Notes: generated by a model not told the origin, from the letters alone. DNA of 64,000 nucleotides from Mesorhizobium sp. L2C084A000 (GCF_000502875.1 NZ_AYWX01000001.1:338910-402909), one strand, 5' to 3'; counted from the stretch's first letter, positions 48,280-57,399 are shown. Translations and numbers: made by a program.

Positions 48280-48752
48280 GCGTCTGCGGCGCAGGCAGAC
48301 GCTCGCGCAATTCGTCGACGAGCACCCTGGTGTTTTCGGAATAGTCGATAGGCACAACGACGAGATGCACGCCGCCGCCGCTTGGTCAGCGGCTTCATCG
48401 CCGCGACGATGTCGACGATCTGAAAGCGCGCCTGCCGGGATGACAGGATGCCCTTCTGGCCGGTGATCATGATCATCGGCATCGCGCCGAGCAGCGCATA
48501 GGCCGAACCCGTCGAAAGATTGAGCGCGCCTGGGCCAAGGGTGGTGATGCACACACCCGGCTTGCCGGTGAGCCTGCCATAGGTGGCGGCCATGAAGGCC
48601 GCTGCCTGCTCGTGGCGGGTCAGGATCAGCTGGATCGAGGAGCGGCGGATGGATTCGACGATATCGAGATTTTCTTCGCCCGGAATGCCGAAAATCCGTT
48701 CGACCCCTTCGTTCTCGAGGGCCGCGACGAACAGATCCGAACCTTTGGTCAT
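48275..48752 (-). pseudogene. Acetolactate synthase large subunit relic, middle deleted
   Basis: Codons 1-124 (48752-48381) encode an intact thiamine-diphosphate-enzyme N-terminus: GIPGEENLD with the catalytic-type glutamate region, TRHEQAAAFMAATYGRLTGK and GPGALNLSTG. Directly after PLTK, one base later and in another frame, the typical C-terminus appears (GGGVHLVVVPIDYSENTRVL to the stop at 48275). Full-length members have about 550 residues, so some 390 residues and the frame are lost. No enzyme can result. The junction lies in a GGC/GCC triplet run (48371-48380), which could have promoted deletion or an assembly collapse. Confidence 0.85.
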
Positions 48753-48838
48753 AAACTGTCTCTCCCGCAACATTCCGTCGGCCCCCCTTCATATGGCATC
48801 GGAATGCGACGCCTCAAAGAGGCATCTTCGGCCGCGGG

Positions 48839-50176
48839 TCAGAGGCGCGTGTTGCAACTCGCCGCTTTCGGCGAAGCGAAAAGTTCCTTCGGCGCAGACC
48901 ATTGGCTGACGGTCGCGCCGCGCGTGCCGGTGATCAGCGAGCGCAGTTCCGACAGATAGGTCTGCACGAAGAACGAGGTCTGGCTTTCCAGCGGCGTATA
49001 GGGCCCCGGCCGGTAGGCGCGCGACATGATGCCGTCGGCATTGTCTTCGGTGATCTTCTTGTCCTGCACCGTGGTGATGTCCCACATCCAGCTGATCGCA
49101 TCGGCGTCGACGTCGTTATCGGCATCCTTGTCGACGAGCCAAGTCAGGATGACGTCTGTTTCCATGGCGTTGCGCGGTATCATCTGGAACAGCGTGACAT
49201 AGTCATTGGCAGCACTTGCAAACGACAGGCGTCCGAGGCGAAAGCCGCTTTCGCCGCCATCATAGGCACGACGACCACCCATCAGGCACGAGACCCCCTC
49301 GCCCGTATTGGACAGCGTGTTACGGCCGGAGCCGATCGGCTTGCGGTGCATGGCGAACGGCATCGTGTCCAGGTCGCCAGCCTGCCACGCGCCCTTGTGG
49401 AACTCGGCATCGCCGATGACGCTGTGCCAGGCCTCGATTTCGTTCTGCCACTCGACCGCCTTGTCGGCATCGCGGGTCGCGGTCACTTTGACATGACCGT
49501 TGACGCGGTAATATTCGGGGTGAGCCGGACGGCAGTGATAGCATTCAAGGAAGTTCTCGAGCACCAGCTTCCAGTTCGCCTTGGTCAGGTAATTCCTGCG
49601 CGCAACGATGCGTGCGCGGTCGAGGCCGTTCTCGCGCAAGCCACCGGTCAGCCCGTCCGCGACAGGCTGGATGTCGGGCAACGACTTGGCATCGAGGCCG
49701 CAGAATACCAGGCCGCCGAAACTCTTGCAGGGCACCCGGTGCAGGCCGAGCGTTTCCGGATCGGCGCTTGTAGGAAGGTCCTGCCGCGACTGCAATTTGC
49801 CGGTCAGCCTGAACGACCAGGCATGATATGGGCAGACCAGAAGCTTGCCGCGACCATCCTTGGCGCAGAGCCGCGAGCCGCGATGGGTGCAGACATTGTA
49901 GTAGGCCGCGATGTCCTCCTCGCCATCGCCGAAGCGCACGACGATGATCTCTTCGTCGAACAGCTGGCGCACGATGTAGCGGCCCTTTTCAGGGACCTCG
50001 CTGGCATGGGCGACAAGCATCCATTGGCGCGGAAACCACAAGTCACGTTCCAGCGCGAAGATCGTAGGGTCGGCATAAAAGGCCTGTTCCAGCGACCAGT
50101 CCGGACGTTGCCGGTCGATCAGCCTGACGGTCTCGCTTCTGTCGATAGGCTGGCTGTTCGGTGTATAGGCCTGCAC
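48839..50176 (-). CDS. Rieske-type oxygenase alpha subunit (quaternary-amine demethylase-like)
   Basis: A 445-residue Rieske non-heme iron oxygenase. The 2Fe-2S ligands are Cys96, His98, Cys115 and His118, and the mononuclear iron histidines His214 and His219 lie in ENFLECYHCRPAH. It resembles GbcA and stachydrine/carnitine oxygenases rather than ring hydroxylases. The GTG at 50176 has AAAGG 7 bases before it and leaves a 128-bp promoter gap to LysR; an ATG at 50287 is the alternative. No ferredoxin reductase gene is next to it. Neighbouring DadA-like oxidase and M19 dipeptidase support N-methyl amine breakdown (inference). Confidence 0.87.
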   Translation of the reverse strand: MQAYTPNSQPIDRSETVRLIDRQRPDWSLEQAFYADPTIFALERDLWFPRQWMLVAHASEVPEKGRYIVRQLFDEEIIVVRFGDGEEDIAAYYNVCTHRGSRLCAKDGRGKLLVCPYHAWSFRLTGKLQSRQDLPTSADPETLGLHRVPCKSFGGLVFCGLDAKSLPDIQPVADGLTGGLRENGLDRARIVARRNYLTKANWKLVLENFLECYHCRPAHPEYYRVNGHVKVTATRDADKAVEWQNEIEAWHSVIGDAEFHKGAWQAGDLDTMPFAMHRKPIGSGRNTLSNTGEGVSCLMGGRRAYDGGESGFRLGRLSFASAANDYVTLFQMIPRNAMETDVILTWLVDKDADNDVDADAISWMWDITTVQDKKITEDNADGIMSRAYRPGPYTPLESQTSFFVQTYLSELRSLITGTRGATVSQWSAPKELFASPKAASCNTRL

Positions 50177-50304
50177 TGCAACACCTTTCTGCTCGCTGGC
50201 GTTAGGATGACGTTTCGATAGGAATGTGCGATGCGGAAAGGCTTGCGGCAAACACAGAAATGATAGACCTTCATATCGAAAAGGCATGAAGGCAGGTTTG
50301 GATT

Positions 50305-51198
50305 GTGAAAACCCTCAAGACATCGCTTCCCCTGCTGAACGCCATGGTCGTCTTCGAGGCTGCCGCCAGGCATGGCGGGCTGACGTTGGCCGCTCAGGAG
50401 CTGAACATCGCCCAATCGGCGGTCAGCAGGCACGTCGCCAATCTCGAGCGCCAGCTGTCGGTCGAGCTGTTCGCGCGCAAAGGCAACCGCGTCGCCGTCA
50501 CCGGGGCCGGCAACACGCTAGCCGAAGCGATCCGCGAGGGTCTCGGCACCATCAGGCAAGCGGTCGAGGATTTGACCGCGCACGACAGCGATACATTCGT
50601 GGTCGGCTGCAGCCACGACTTCGCGCAGGCATGGCTGATGCCGCGCTTCGGCCTCATCACATCGCAGGTTGCCGATGGCCGGGTGCTGTTGCAGACATCC
50701 ACCGACTACAGGGATTTCGACCAGCCTGAAGTGGCGCTGTCGATCCGCTTCGGCGAAGCCGGGCAATGGTCCGAATTCGTGACCGAAAAACTGCTCGACG
50801 GTGAATGGTTCCCGGTCTGCGCACCGGCGTTCCTGGCGCGTTATCCGGCGCTCGCCTCGGAAGACCCAGAGGCTTTCATAGCAGTGCCGCTGCTGCATCA
50901 GGTGACGCCGCCGGGCGCGATCGACAGCTGGCAATCGTGGATCGGAACCGACCGGAAACTCGATGGACCTCGGTTCACGGGCTACATATCGATGATCCAC
51001 GAAACCATCGCCGGGCGCGGCGCCGCGCTCGCCTGGGCCGGGTTTGCCGACGAGCATCTGCGCCGCGGCCAGCTCGTCCGGCTGACGAAGACCTCGCGTC
51101 GTCACGCCGGCTCCTTCCACATCGTCACGAGGAAGAATGCCGGCCCGGTGGTCAGGGCGGTGGCGCAGGCGCTGCTCGGCAGCGTCGACGACTGCTGA
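50305..51198 (+). CDS. LysR-family transcriptional regulator
   Basis: A 297-residue LysR protein. The helix-turn-helix spans about 10-70 (VFEAAARHGGLTLAAQELNI, then QSAVSRHVANLERQL), followed by the effector domain. The start is a GTG; ATG 50344 would cut into the conserved first helix. It diverges from the Rieske oxygenase and probably activates it. It ends 2 bp before the convergent FAD oxidase gene. Confidence 0.9.
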   Translation: MKTLKTSLPLLNAMVVFEAAARHGGLTLAAQELNIAQSAVSRHVANLERQLSVELFARKGNRVAVTGAGNTLAEAIREGLGTIRQAVEDLTAHDSDTFVVGCSHDFAQAWLMPRFGLITSQVADGRVLLQTSTDYRDFDQPEVALSIRFGEAGQWSEFVTEKLLDGEWFPVCAPAFLARYPALASEDPEAFIAVPLLHQVTPPGAIDSWQSWIGTDRKLDGPRFTGYISMIHETIAGRGAALAWAGFADEHLRRGQLVRLTKTSRRHAGSFHIVTRKNAGPVVRAVAQALLGSVDDC

Positions 51199-51200
51199 CA

Positions 51201-52472
51201 TCAAGCCTCGCGGCCAAATCGCGACGCCTCATGACGCGCGCCCCAGGCCGGCATGGCGGCCTCGATCTCTGCTTCCGACTTGAAGGCATCGGAGGCGTAG
51301 CGATCGACACGGAACCGCTCCGCGGAAACGAATGGGGTCTGCCCGAGGACCAGTTCGCAGGAGAGCCGGCCAAGACCCGGCCCATGGGTGACGCCGCTCT
51401 CATTATCGCCGCCGACGACCACGATATTGTCGCTGCCGGGGACCTTGCCGACGATAAGACCGTTGTCGGGCGTGTAGCACGGCACACCTTGCGCCCAACT
51501 CGCGATCGTCGAACCGCGCAGCGGCGGGAACACCGTCTGCAGCTCGGCAAGCTCCTGCTCGAATGTCTCCTGCATCAGTTCGAGATTGTGCGGTTGGCCG
51601 GGTTCGATTTCGCTGTCATTTGTTTTGTACAGGGGTTTGTAGTGCCGGCCGGTTCCCCACATGACGGCCCCGAATGTCTCGCGCAGCCACAGCCGCAATT
51701 CGCGGCACTGGACGGTGGGGATGGTCGACGGCAGCCCGCGATCATCGGTGACGATGCGTGTCGCGACGACCCGCAGCAGCGGCAACTTCCAGCCGAGGCC
51801 CGATATGATCTGGTTGTCCCATGCGCCAGCGGCAACGATCACGCCGTCAGCCTCAAGGCTGCCCTGATCGGTCTCGATCGCCACCCGGTCGTCGGCATCA
51901 TGGACGGCCGTCACGCGTGTGTTGCTGCGGAATACGCCGCCCAGCTCGCTGATCTGGCCGGTCAGCACACCCATTGCCAGCTTGGTGTCGAGCTGGATGC
52001 CATGCGGATTGTAGGCCGCCGAATGGACCCGCGCCGGATCGATGAGACCTTGCATCTTCTGGCCGATCTGCGCGGCGTTCAGATCCTGCATTTCCGTCGG
52101 GGCATAGGAAGAGTCCAGCACCGGGCGGACAAAACGCTCGCGCCCGTCCTCGGTCAGCGCCATGATCAAGGTGCCGTTCGGCCGATAGCCGATCTCGACG
52201 CCGACCTCGTGCAGCCGGCGATAGAAATCGAGGCCATATTGCTGCAGCTGAAGACCCTCTTCGCCAAGCGGAATCATGCCGGCGGACCAATGCGAGACAA
52301 ATCCCGCGCCGGCGCTGGTGGTCGCGGCACCCGGCTGACCCGCATCGATGACCGTCACCCGGCGCACGCCGGACCGCAGCAGATGGAAAGCCGCGCTGCA
52401 GCCGATGATGCCGCCGCCGATTACCGCGATGTGCCTGCTATCGCTCCCGCCATGGCTTCCGTTTGAACTCAT
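51201..52472 (-). CDS. FAD-dependent oxidoreductase, DadA-like
   Basis: A 423-residue amino-acid-oxidase-fold flavoprotein with FAD motif IGGGIIG (18-24), TTSAGAGFVSHWSAG and a late GDNESGVTHGPGLG flavin segment. GGGAG precedes ATG 52472. Expected substrates are N-methyl amino acids such as dimethylglycine or sarcosine, or D-amino acids. It is divergent from the M19 dipeptidase gene. The 196-bp gap holds a 14-bp perfect palindrome also found, in related form, before the Dpp-type operon. Confidence 0.88.
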   Translation of the reverse strand: MSSNGSHGGSDSRHIAVIGGGIIGCSAAFHLLRSGVRRVTVIDAGQPGAATTSAGAGFVSHWSAGMIPLGEEGLQLQQYGLDFYRRLHEVGVEIGYRPNGTLIMALTEDGRERFVRPVLDSSYAPTEMQDLNAAQIGQKMQGLIDPARVHSAAYNPHGIQLDTKLAMGVLTGQISELGGVFRSNTRVTAVHDADDRVAIETDQGSLEADGVIVAAGAWDNQIISGLGWKLPLLRVVATRIVTDDRGLPSTIPTVQCRELRLWLRETFGAVMWGTGRHYKPLYKTNDSEIEPGQPHNLELMQETFEQELAELQTVFPPLRGSTIASWAQGVPCYTPDNGLIVGKVPGSDNIVVVGGDNESGVTHGPGLGRLSCELVLGQTPFVSAERFRVDRYASDAFKSEAEIEAAMPAWGARHEASRFGREA

Positions 52473-52552
52473 CTTTGTTCTCCCTTTTGCCGATGGTCCG
52501 ATCGGAGCGACATGCAGCGACGGCGACCATACAGGCCCGTTCGGAGCTGTAT

Positions 52553-52566
52553 AGACACATGTGTCT
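52553..52566. promoter_or_regulatory. AGACACATGTGTCT palindrome, candidate operator
   Basis: A perfect 14-bp palindrome lies between the divergent FAD oxidase (start 52472) and M19 dipeptidase (start 52669). The related inverted repeat TAGACAT-AC-ATGTCTA lies before the Dpp-type binding-protein gene, together with the half-site AGACACAT. A shared regulator is likely; which one is not shown by the sequence. Confidence 0.6.
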
Positions 52567-52668
52567 GTGGCCTGATACTTGATGCGTACTGCATCTGGAT
52601 CACACGTCCGGAACGCCGCTTGATCCGGCCTTCCGTCGTGTTGGCGTTGCCAAGAGAGTGAGAAAAAA

Positions 52669-53661
52669 GTGAGCGTTTCGACTGCCGCCAAGGCCATTTT
52701 CGACAGTGAAATCATATGGGACGCGCATTCCGGCTTCATGCCGGACCCGGCTGCGGACCTGAACAATCTGCAGATCTGGCGCGACGCCGGCATCGACTAT
52801 CTGTCGATTGATGTCGGCTTCGACCTGTTGCCCTGGGAGCAGACAGTGCGGACGCTCGCAAATTTCCGCCACTGGATCCTTGCCAATCCCGAGCACTACA
52901 CGCTGGTCTCCTCGGTAGAGGAAATCCGCAAGGCAAAGCTTGAGGGCAAACTGGCAATCACCTTCGACGTCGAGGGCATGAACGCGCTCGACGGCCGCAT
53001 CGAAATGGTGGAGTTCTATCACCATCTGGGTGTGCGCCAGATCTTGTTTGCCTACAACAGGAACAACCTCGCCGGCGGCGGTTGCCACGATGTCGAGACC
53101 AGCCTGACGGCGTTCGGCCGCCAGGTCATCGACGAGATGAACCGTCTCGGCATGTTCGTCGACGTCACCCACACCGGCTATCGCACCTCGATGGAGGTGA
53201 TGGAATATTCCAACCGGCCGGTGATCTTCTCGCACTCCAACGCCAAGGCCTTGTGCGGCCATGGCCGCAACATCACCGACGAGCAGATAAAGGCCTGCGC
53301 GCGCACCGGCGGCATCGTCGCGATCGTCGGGCTCAATCGTTTCCTGGGAGAGGGACGCACGGACTCGGACAGGTTGGCCGACCACATCGAATATCTTGTC
53401 GATCTGGCTGGCCCAGATCATGTCGGCATCGGGCTGGACTACGCCTTCCCCGTCGACATCAAAGGCATCGACCGTATCATTTCCGACAACCCGCAATTCT
53501 GGCCCAGGAGCGAGTATCCGGAAGGGGCGACGACCTACGCGGCTCCCGGCCAGATGAGCGAACTGACCGATGTGCTTCTGCGCCGCGGCCAGTCCGAGCA
53601 GACCGTGCGCAACGTCCTGGGCGGCAATTTCGTGCGCCTGGCGGCCGAAATCTGGAAGTGA
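52669..53661 (+). CDS. M19-family (membrane/renal dipeptidase-like) metallopeptidase
   Basis: A 330-residue amidohydrolase-fold dipeptidase. The bridging Glu102 (FDVEGMNAL) and His168 (DVTHTGY) and His189 (FSHSNAKAL) are in place. The N-terminal DxHxD motif is DAHSG here, so the second aspartate, a zinc ligand in renal dipeptidase, is glycine at 22. M19 genes occur in glycine-betaine and dimethylglycine loci of other proteobacteria, matching the Rieske oxygenase and oxidase nearby. A role on dipeptides brought in by the adjacent Dpp importer is equally possible. Confidence 0.87.
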   Translation: MSVSTAAKAIFDSEIIWDAHSGFMPDPAADLNNLQIWRDAGIDYLSIDVGFDLLPWEQTVRTLANFRHWILANPEHYTLVSSVEEIRKAKLEGKLAITFDVEGMNALDGRIEMVEFYHHLGVRQILFAYNRNNLAGGGCHDVETSLTAFGRQVIDEMNRLGMFVDVTHTGYRTSMEVMEYSNRPVIFSHSNAKALCGHGRNITDEQIKACARTGGIVAIVGLNRFLGEGRTDSDRLADHIEYLVDLAGPDHVGIGLDYAFPVDIKGIDRIISDNPQFWPRSEYPEGATTYAAPGQMSELTDVLLRRGQSEQTVRNVLGGNFVRLAAEIWK

Positions 53662-53971
53662 TCGGCCGCGGAGAGGCGCATGTCCGCTACAGCTCTTGAT
53701 CCAGGCCCCACCGAATGGCGGGCCAAGCCGCGCCGTGTGGGCGATCACATTTAGCCCGCGTAGGGCCCAAGCCGACGCGCTGGCGCGGTCGGAACAGATG
53801 TCGATATTTCCCGCAAGATCGTCCGTATTCAAGATTCGGACATGCCGGCAAAATTTTCGCTAGACATACATGTCTATTATTAGCAGTTTTAGCTGACAGA
53901 CACATTCGGCCCGGCTTGGAGAATGGCCAACGGCCGGAAACAAGACAACGAAAACAGCAGAGGGGTAGAGC
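53662..53971. other. 310-bp gap upstream of the Dpp-type operon
   Basis: No gene is supported. The last 110 bases turn AT-rich and hold the inverted repeat at 53861-53876 and the half-site AGACACAT at 53898-53905, so this is the promoter-operator region of the peptide transporter operon. The first 180 bases are GC-rich and contain nothing recognisable. Confidence 0.6.
53861..53876. promoter_or_regulatory. TAGACAT-AC-ATGTCTA inverted repeat, candidate operator
   Basis: A 7-bp perfect inverted repeat with a 2-bp spacer lies 96 bp before the binding-protein start. It shares the AGACA..TGTCT frame with the palindrome at 52553-52566. A further half-site, AGACACAT, follows at 53898-53905. Confidence 0.55.
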
Positions 53972-55531
53972 ATGTCCATTCTAGCCGACACCAGGGTTTC
54001 GCGCCGCAGCCTGCTCGCCGGAGCCGGCGCTTTCGGCCTCGCCTCAATGGTCAATCCAAAAGTTTCCTGGTCGAGCGACGGGCCGATCCTCAAGGTGCGC
54101 TCCTACGCCGACATCCAGACGCTCGACCCTTGCTTCCGGCTGGCGGCACCCGAAGGCGACATCACCAGCGTCATCTTCGCCGGCCTCGTCGTCACCACGC
54201 CGGGCGACAGCTGGGGCTGGCGGCCGATGGCGGCGGAGACGATCAAGCAGCTCGATCCGCTGACCGTCGCCTTCCAGCTGCGCGACAATATCGGCTTCAC
54301 CGATGGCTACGGCCAGATGACGGCCGAAGACGTCAAGTTTTCGATCGAACGCATCGCCGATCCCGCCAACAAGAGCCCCTACTCCGGCGACTGGGCGACG
54401 CTCAAAGAGGTCGAAGTCAAGGACAAGCTGTCGGGGCTGATCCACCTGAAGCAGGCCTTCGCGCCGCTGTGGACGTCGACCTTGCCGACGCCTTCCGGCA
54501 CCATCCTGTCGAAGCGCGCCATCACCGAGCTCGGTGGCAAGATGGGTGTCAAGCCGGTGGCCCAGTCGGGGCCCTACATCCTGAAGGAATGGCTGCCCAA
54601 GCAGCGCACGGTGCTGGTGCGCAATCCCGACTGGAAGTACGAGCAAGGTGCCTTCGCGGAGATCCACATCCATCCGATCGAGGATGAGAAGACCGCCGAA
54701 CTCGGCTATGAGGCCGGCGACCTGGATTACACCTGGACCGCGGTCTCCTCGATCTCGCGCCTGAAGCAGACACCGCCGCCAAAGACGACCGTGGTCGAGA
54801 AGCCGTCGCTGGCCTTTGTCTGGCTTGGCATGAACCAGGATGTCGCGCCTTTCAACAATCCGAACATGCGCCGCGCGGTTCAGTACGCCGTGGACCGCAA
54901 GGCGGTGGTCGATGCCGCCTATTTCGGCGCCGCCGCCACCGCCACCGGCATCATCGCGCCCGGCCTGCCCGGCCATCGCGAGAAGAACCTGTTCGATTTC
55001 GATCCGGACCGCGCCCGCGACATGATCGCCAAGGAAGGACTGGCCGGCGCGACGATCACGCTCGACATCCTCAACAAGACCGAGCGCCTGACCGCGGCGC
55101 AGGTCGTGCAGTCGAACCTGCAGGATGTCGGCCTCACTGTGGAGATCAAGCAGAACGACAGCGGCACCTTCTGGACGCTGGGCGCCAAGGAAGGCGACTA
55201 CTACAAAAAGCTGCAGATGATCATCAGCCGCTTCTCCATGCAGCCGGATCCGAGCTGGGCCACTGCCTGGTTTACCCGCGACCAGATCGGTGTCTGGAAC
55301 TGGGAGCGGTTTTCCAGCGAGGAATTCGACAAGCTCAATGCCGAAGGCATGGTCGAGCTCGACCCGGCAAAACGCGATGTCATCTACAAGAAGCTGCAGG
55401 ACCTGATGGAGGAGAACGGCAACTACGTTTTCCTGACGCATGAGGTCACCGGCATCATGAATCGAGATACGCTTGTGGCCGGCCTGAAGCCGAACGGCGA
55501 ACCCGTGTTCACCGACTTCAAACCCGCATGA
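53972..55531 (+). CDS. Peptide/opine-type ABC transporter solute-binding protein (DppA-like)
   Basis: A 519-residue family 5 binding protein. The N-terminus shows a Tat-type signal (SRRSLLAGAGAFG). Domain features follow: YADIQTLDPCFRLAAPEGDI, MTAEDVKFSIERI, and the NPNMRRAVQYAVDR segment common to dipeptide and opine binders. It is the first gene of a five-gene importer run. A GC-rich hairpin separates it from the permease genes, which may let it be made in excess. The ligand is a peptide, opine or similar amine; unknown. Confidence 0.92.
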   Translation: MSILADTRVSRRSLLAGAGAFGLASMVNPKVSWSSDGPILKVRSYADIQTLDPCFRLAAPEGDITSVIFAGLVVTTPGDSWGWRPMAAETIKQLDPLTVAFQLRDNIGFTDGYGQMTAEDVKFSIERIADPANKSPYSGDWATLKEVEVKDKLSGLIHLKQAFAPLWTSTLPTPSGTILSKRAITELGGKMGVKPVAQSGPYILKEWLPKQRTVLVRNPDWKYEQGAFAEIHIHPIEDEKTAELGYEAGDLDYTWTAVSSISRLKQTPPPKTTVVEKPSLAFVWLGMNQDVAPFNNPNMRRAVQYAVDRKAVVDAAYFGAAATATGIIAPGLPGHREKNLFDFDPDRARDMIAKEGLAGATITLDILNKTERLTAAQVVQSNLQDVGLTVEIKQNDSGTFWTLGAKEGDYYKKLQMIISRFSMQPDPSWATAWFTRDQIGVWNWERFSSEEFDKLNAEGMVELDPAKRDVIYKKLQDLMEENGNYVFLTHEVTGIMNRDTLVAGLKPNGEPVFTDFKPA

Positions 55532-55539
55532 TATCGGCG

Positions 55540-55558
55540 GGCGGGGCTCGTCCCCGCC
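55540..55558. promoter_or_regulatory. Intercistronic hairpin after the binding-protein gene
   Basis: GGCGGGG pairs perfectly with CCCCGCC around a 5-base loop, 8 bp after the binding-protein stop and 25 bp before the first permease. Such stems often stabilise the upstream message or partly terminate transcription so that the binding protein exceeds the membrane parts. Confidence 0.5.
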
Positions 55559-55583
55559 AAAGACCGTCCGACAGGTACTGGAA

Positions 55584-56531
55584 ATGATCCGCTACGCCCT
55601 CAAGCGTCTGTGGCTTGGCGCCATCATCATCAGCGTGGCCATGATGATGATGTTCGCCATGGTTTACCTCATTCCCGGCGACCCGGCCTCCGTTGCGCTG
55701 GGGCCGCGCGCGACGCCGGAGATGATGGAGGCGCTGCGCGTACGCATGGGCCTCGATCAGCCGGTGTGGCGGCAGTTCCTACATTTCTACGGATCGGTCC
55801 TGCGCGGCGATCTCGGCACAGAGGTGCTGTCAGATCGGCCAGTTCTGGACGTGGTGATGGAACAGCTTCCGTTCACGCTGGCGCTGGTGGTCGGCGGCAT
55901 CACGTGGTCGGTGGCGCTCGGCATTCCGCTTGGCTGCATCGCGGCGGTGCGGCGCGGCGGCTTTGTCGATCAGGTGATCGGGGTGCTGTCGGTGGCGATG
56001 ATCGCCGTGCCGTCCTTCGTCGTCGCCATCTATTCGCTGCTGGTGTTTGCGGTCGCCCTGCAATGGCTGCCGGCGATCGGCGCCGGCGAACCGGGCGACC
56101 TCGCCAGCCGGCTCCAGCACCTCATCTTGCCGTCGCTGGCGGTTGGCCTTGGCTGGATCGGCTATATCTCGCGCATGGTGCGCGCCTCGATGCTGGAGAC
56201 GCTGGAAGCCAGCCATATCCGCACGGCGCGCGCCTTCGGCCTGACCGAGCACAGGATCGTCTACACCTACGCCCTCCGCATCGCCGTGCTGCCGACGATC
56301 ACCTTGCTCGGCGTCGGCATCGGCCACATGCTGTCGTCTTCCGTCTTCGCCGAAATCGTCTTTGCCCGTCCCGGCATCGGCAAGCTGGTCTATGAGGCGA
56401 TCTCGGTGCGCAACTATCCCATCGTCTCCGGAGCCGTGCTGGTCACCACGGTCTTCTTCGTTCTCGTCAACGTAGCAGCCGACATCCTCGTCGGTATCTT
56501 GGATCCCCGTGTCAGATCAAGTTTCAACTGA
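55584..56531 (+). CDS. Peptide-type ABC transporter permease (DppB-like)
   Basis: A 315-residue DppB/OppB permease with six hydrophobic segments. It has the typical N-terminal LIPGDPASVALGPRATPE and MGLDQPVWRQF, and the EAA loop ASHIRTARAFGLTEHRIVYTYAL region. Its last 23 bp overlap the start of the next permease in another frame. Confidence 0.93.
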   Translation: MIRYALKRLWLGAIIISVAMMMMFAMVYLIPGDPASVALGPRATPEMMEALRVRMGLDQPVWRQFLHFYGSVLRGDLGTEVLSDRPVLDVVMEQLPFTLALVVGGITWSVALGIPLGCIAAVRRGGFVDQVIGVLSVAMIAVPSFVVAIYSLLVFAVALQWLPAIGAGEPGDLASRLQHLILPSLAVGLGWIGYISRMVRASMLETLEASHIRTARAFGLTEHRIVYTYALRIAVLPTITLLGVGIGHMLSSSVFAEIVFARPGIGKLVYEAISVRNYPIVSGAVLVTTVFFVLVNVAADILVGILDPRVRSSFN

Positions 56532-57399
56532 GCTGCCATCCCGCAGCTTCCGTCTCGGCATGATATGGCGCACCTTGCGCCGCATCATGCGCGAGCCGCT
56601 CGGCGCGATCGGCCTGACGCTGGTGACGGTCGTGGTGCTGTCGGCGGTCTTCGCCAGCCTCCTGACCAGCTATGCGCCGAGCAAGATATCGCCGGCCGAA
56701 CGCTTCGCTTCGCCGAGCCTCCTGCATCTGCTCGGCACCGACCATCTCGGCCGCGATCTTCTCACCCGGGTGCTCTATGGCGGACGCGTCGCGCTTTTGA
56801 TCGCGCTGGGCGCGACAGCGGTGTCGCTGGTTGTCGGCGTCGTGCTAGGGCTGATCGCAGGCTATGGGCCGCGCTGGCTCGACAATGTGCTGCTGCTGAT
56901 CTTCGACGCCGTGAAGAGCTTTCCCACCGTTATGCTGGCGCTGACGCTGGTCACCCTGTTCGGCCCCTCGCTCTACGCGGTGGTGCTGGTGGTGATGCTG
57001 GTCAATGTGCCGGGTTATGCGCGCATCATCCGAACCCAGACGCTGGTGCTCAAATCGGCCGAACACGTCATGGCGGCGCGCTCGATGGGGGCAAGCGCCG
57101 GCCGCATCCTGCGTGTCCATATCCTGCCCAACATCATCGGCCCGATCCTGATCCTGATCTCGATGGACATTCCCGTGGTGGTGGCGATCGAGGCGGGCAT
57201 GAGCTTCCTCGGGCTCGGCGTGCGGCCGCCGACGCCGAGCTGGGGTGCGATCCTCAATGACGGCTTCGCCAACATCCGCGATTCCTACTGGATCGTGATT
57301 GCCGGCGGCCTGCCGATCGTGCTGACCACGCTCGGCTTCACCTTCTTCGGCGAGACGCTACGCGACCTCTTCGATCCCAGGCTGAAGGGACGCTCATGA
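56509..57399 (+). CDS. Peptide-type ABC transporter permease (DppC-like)
   Basis: A 296-residue DppC/OppC permease. LLGTDHLGRDLLTRVLYGGRVAL is the family hallmark near residue 75, and MAARSMGASAGRILRVHILPN the EAA loop. The start is GTG 56509, giving an N-terminal cytoplasmic arm; ATG 56560 is an alternative. Overlaps both neighbours. Confidence 0.92.
   Translation: MSDQVSTELPSRSFRLGMIWRTLRRIMREPLGAIGLTLVTVVVLSAVFASLLTSYAPSKISPAERFASPSLLHLLGTDHLGRDLLTRVLYGGRVALLIALGATAVSLVVGVVLGLIAGYGPRWLDNVLLLIFDAVKSFPTVMLALTLVTLFGPSLYAVVLVVMLVNVPGYARIIRTQTLVLKSAEHVMAARSMGASAGRILRVHILPNIIGPILILISMDIPVVVAIEAGMSFLGLGVRPPTPSWGAILNDGFANIRDSYWIVIAGGLPIVLTTLGFTFFGETLRDLFDPRLKGRS

Noticed and set aside
48371-48380. 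GCC triplet run as a microsatellite repeat
   Set aside because: Only three units; noted solely as a possible deletion hotspot at the acetolactate synthase junction.
46296-48773. An open minus-strand frame of about 825 codons beginning with acetolactate synthase-like sequence
   Set aside because: Only the first 124 codons after the ATG at 48752 show homology; the rest is the antisense of the importer ATPase and binding-protein genes and stays open because of high GC.
54044-55441. 465-codon minus-strand frame inside the DppA-like gene
   Set aside because: No motif or ribosome site and wholly inside a well-supported binding-protein gene.
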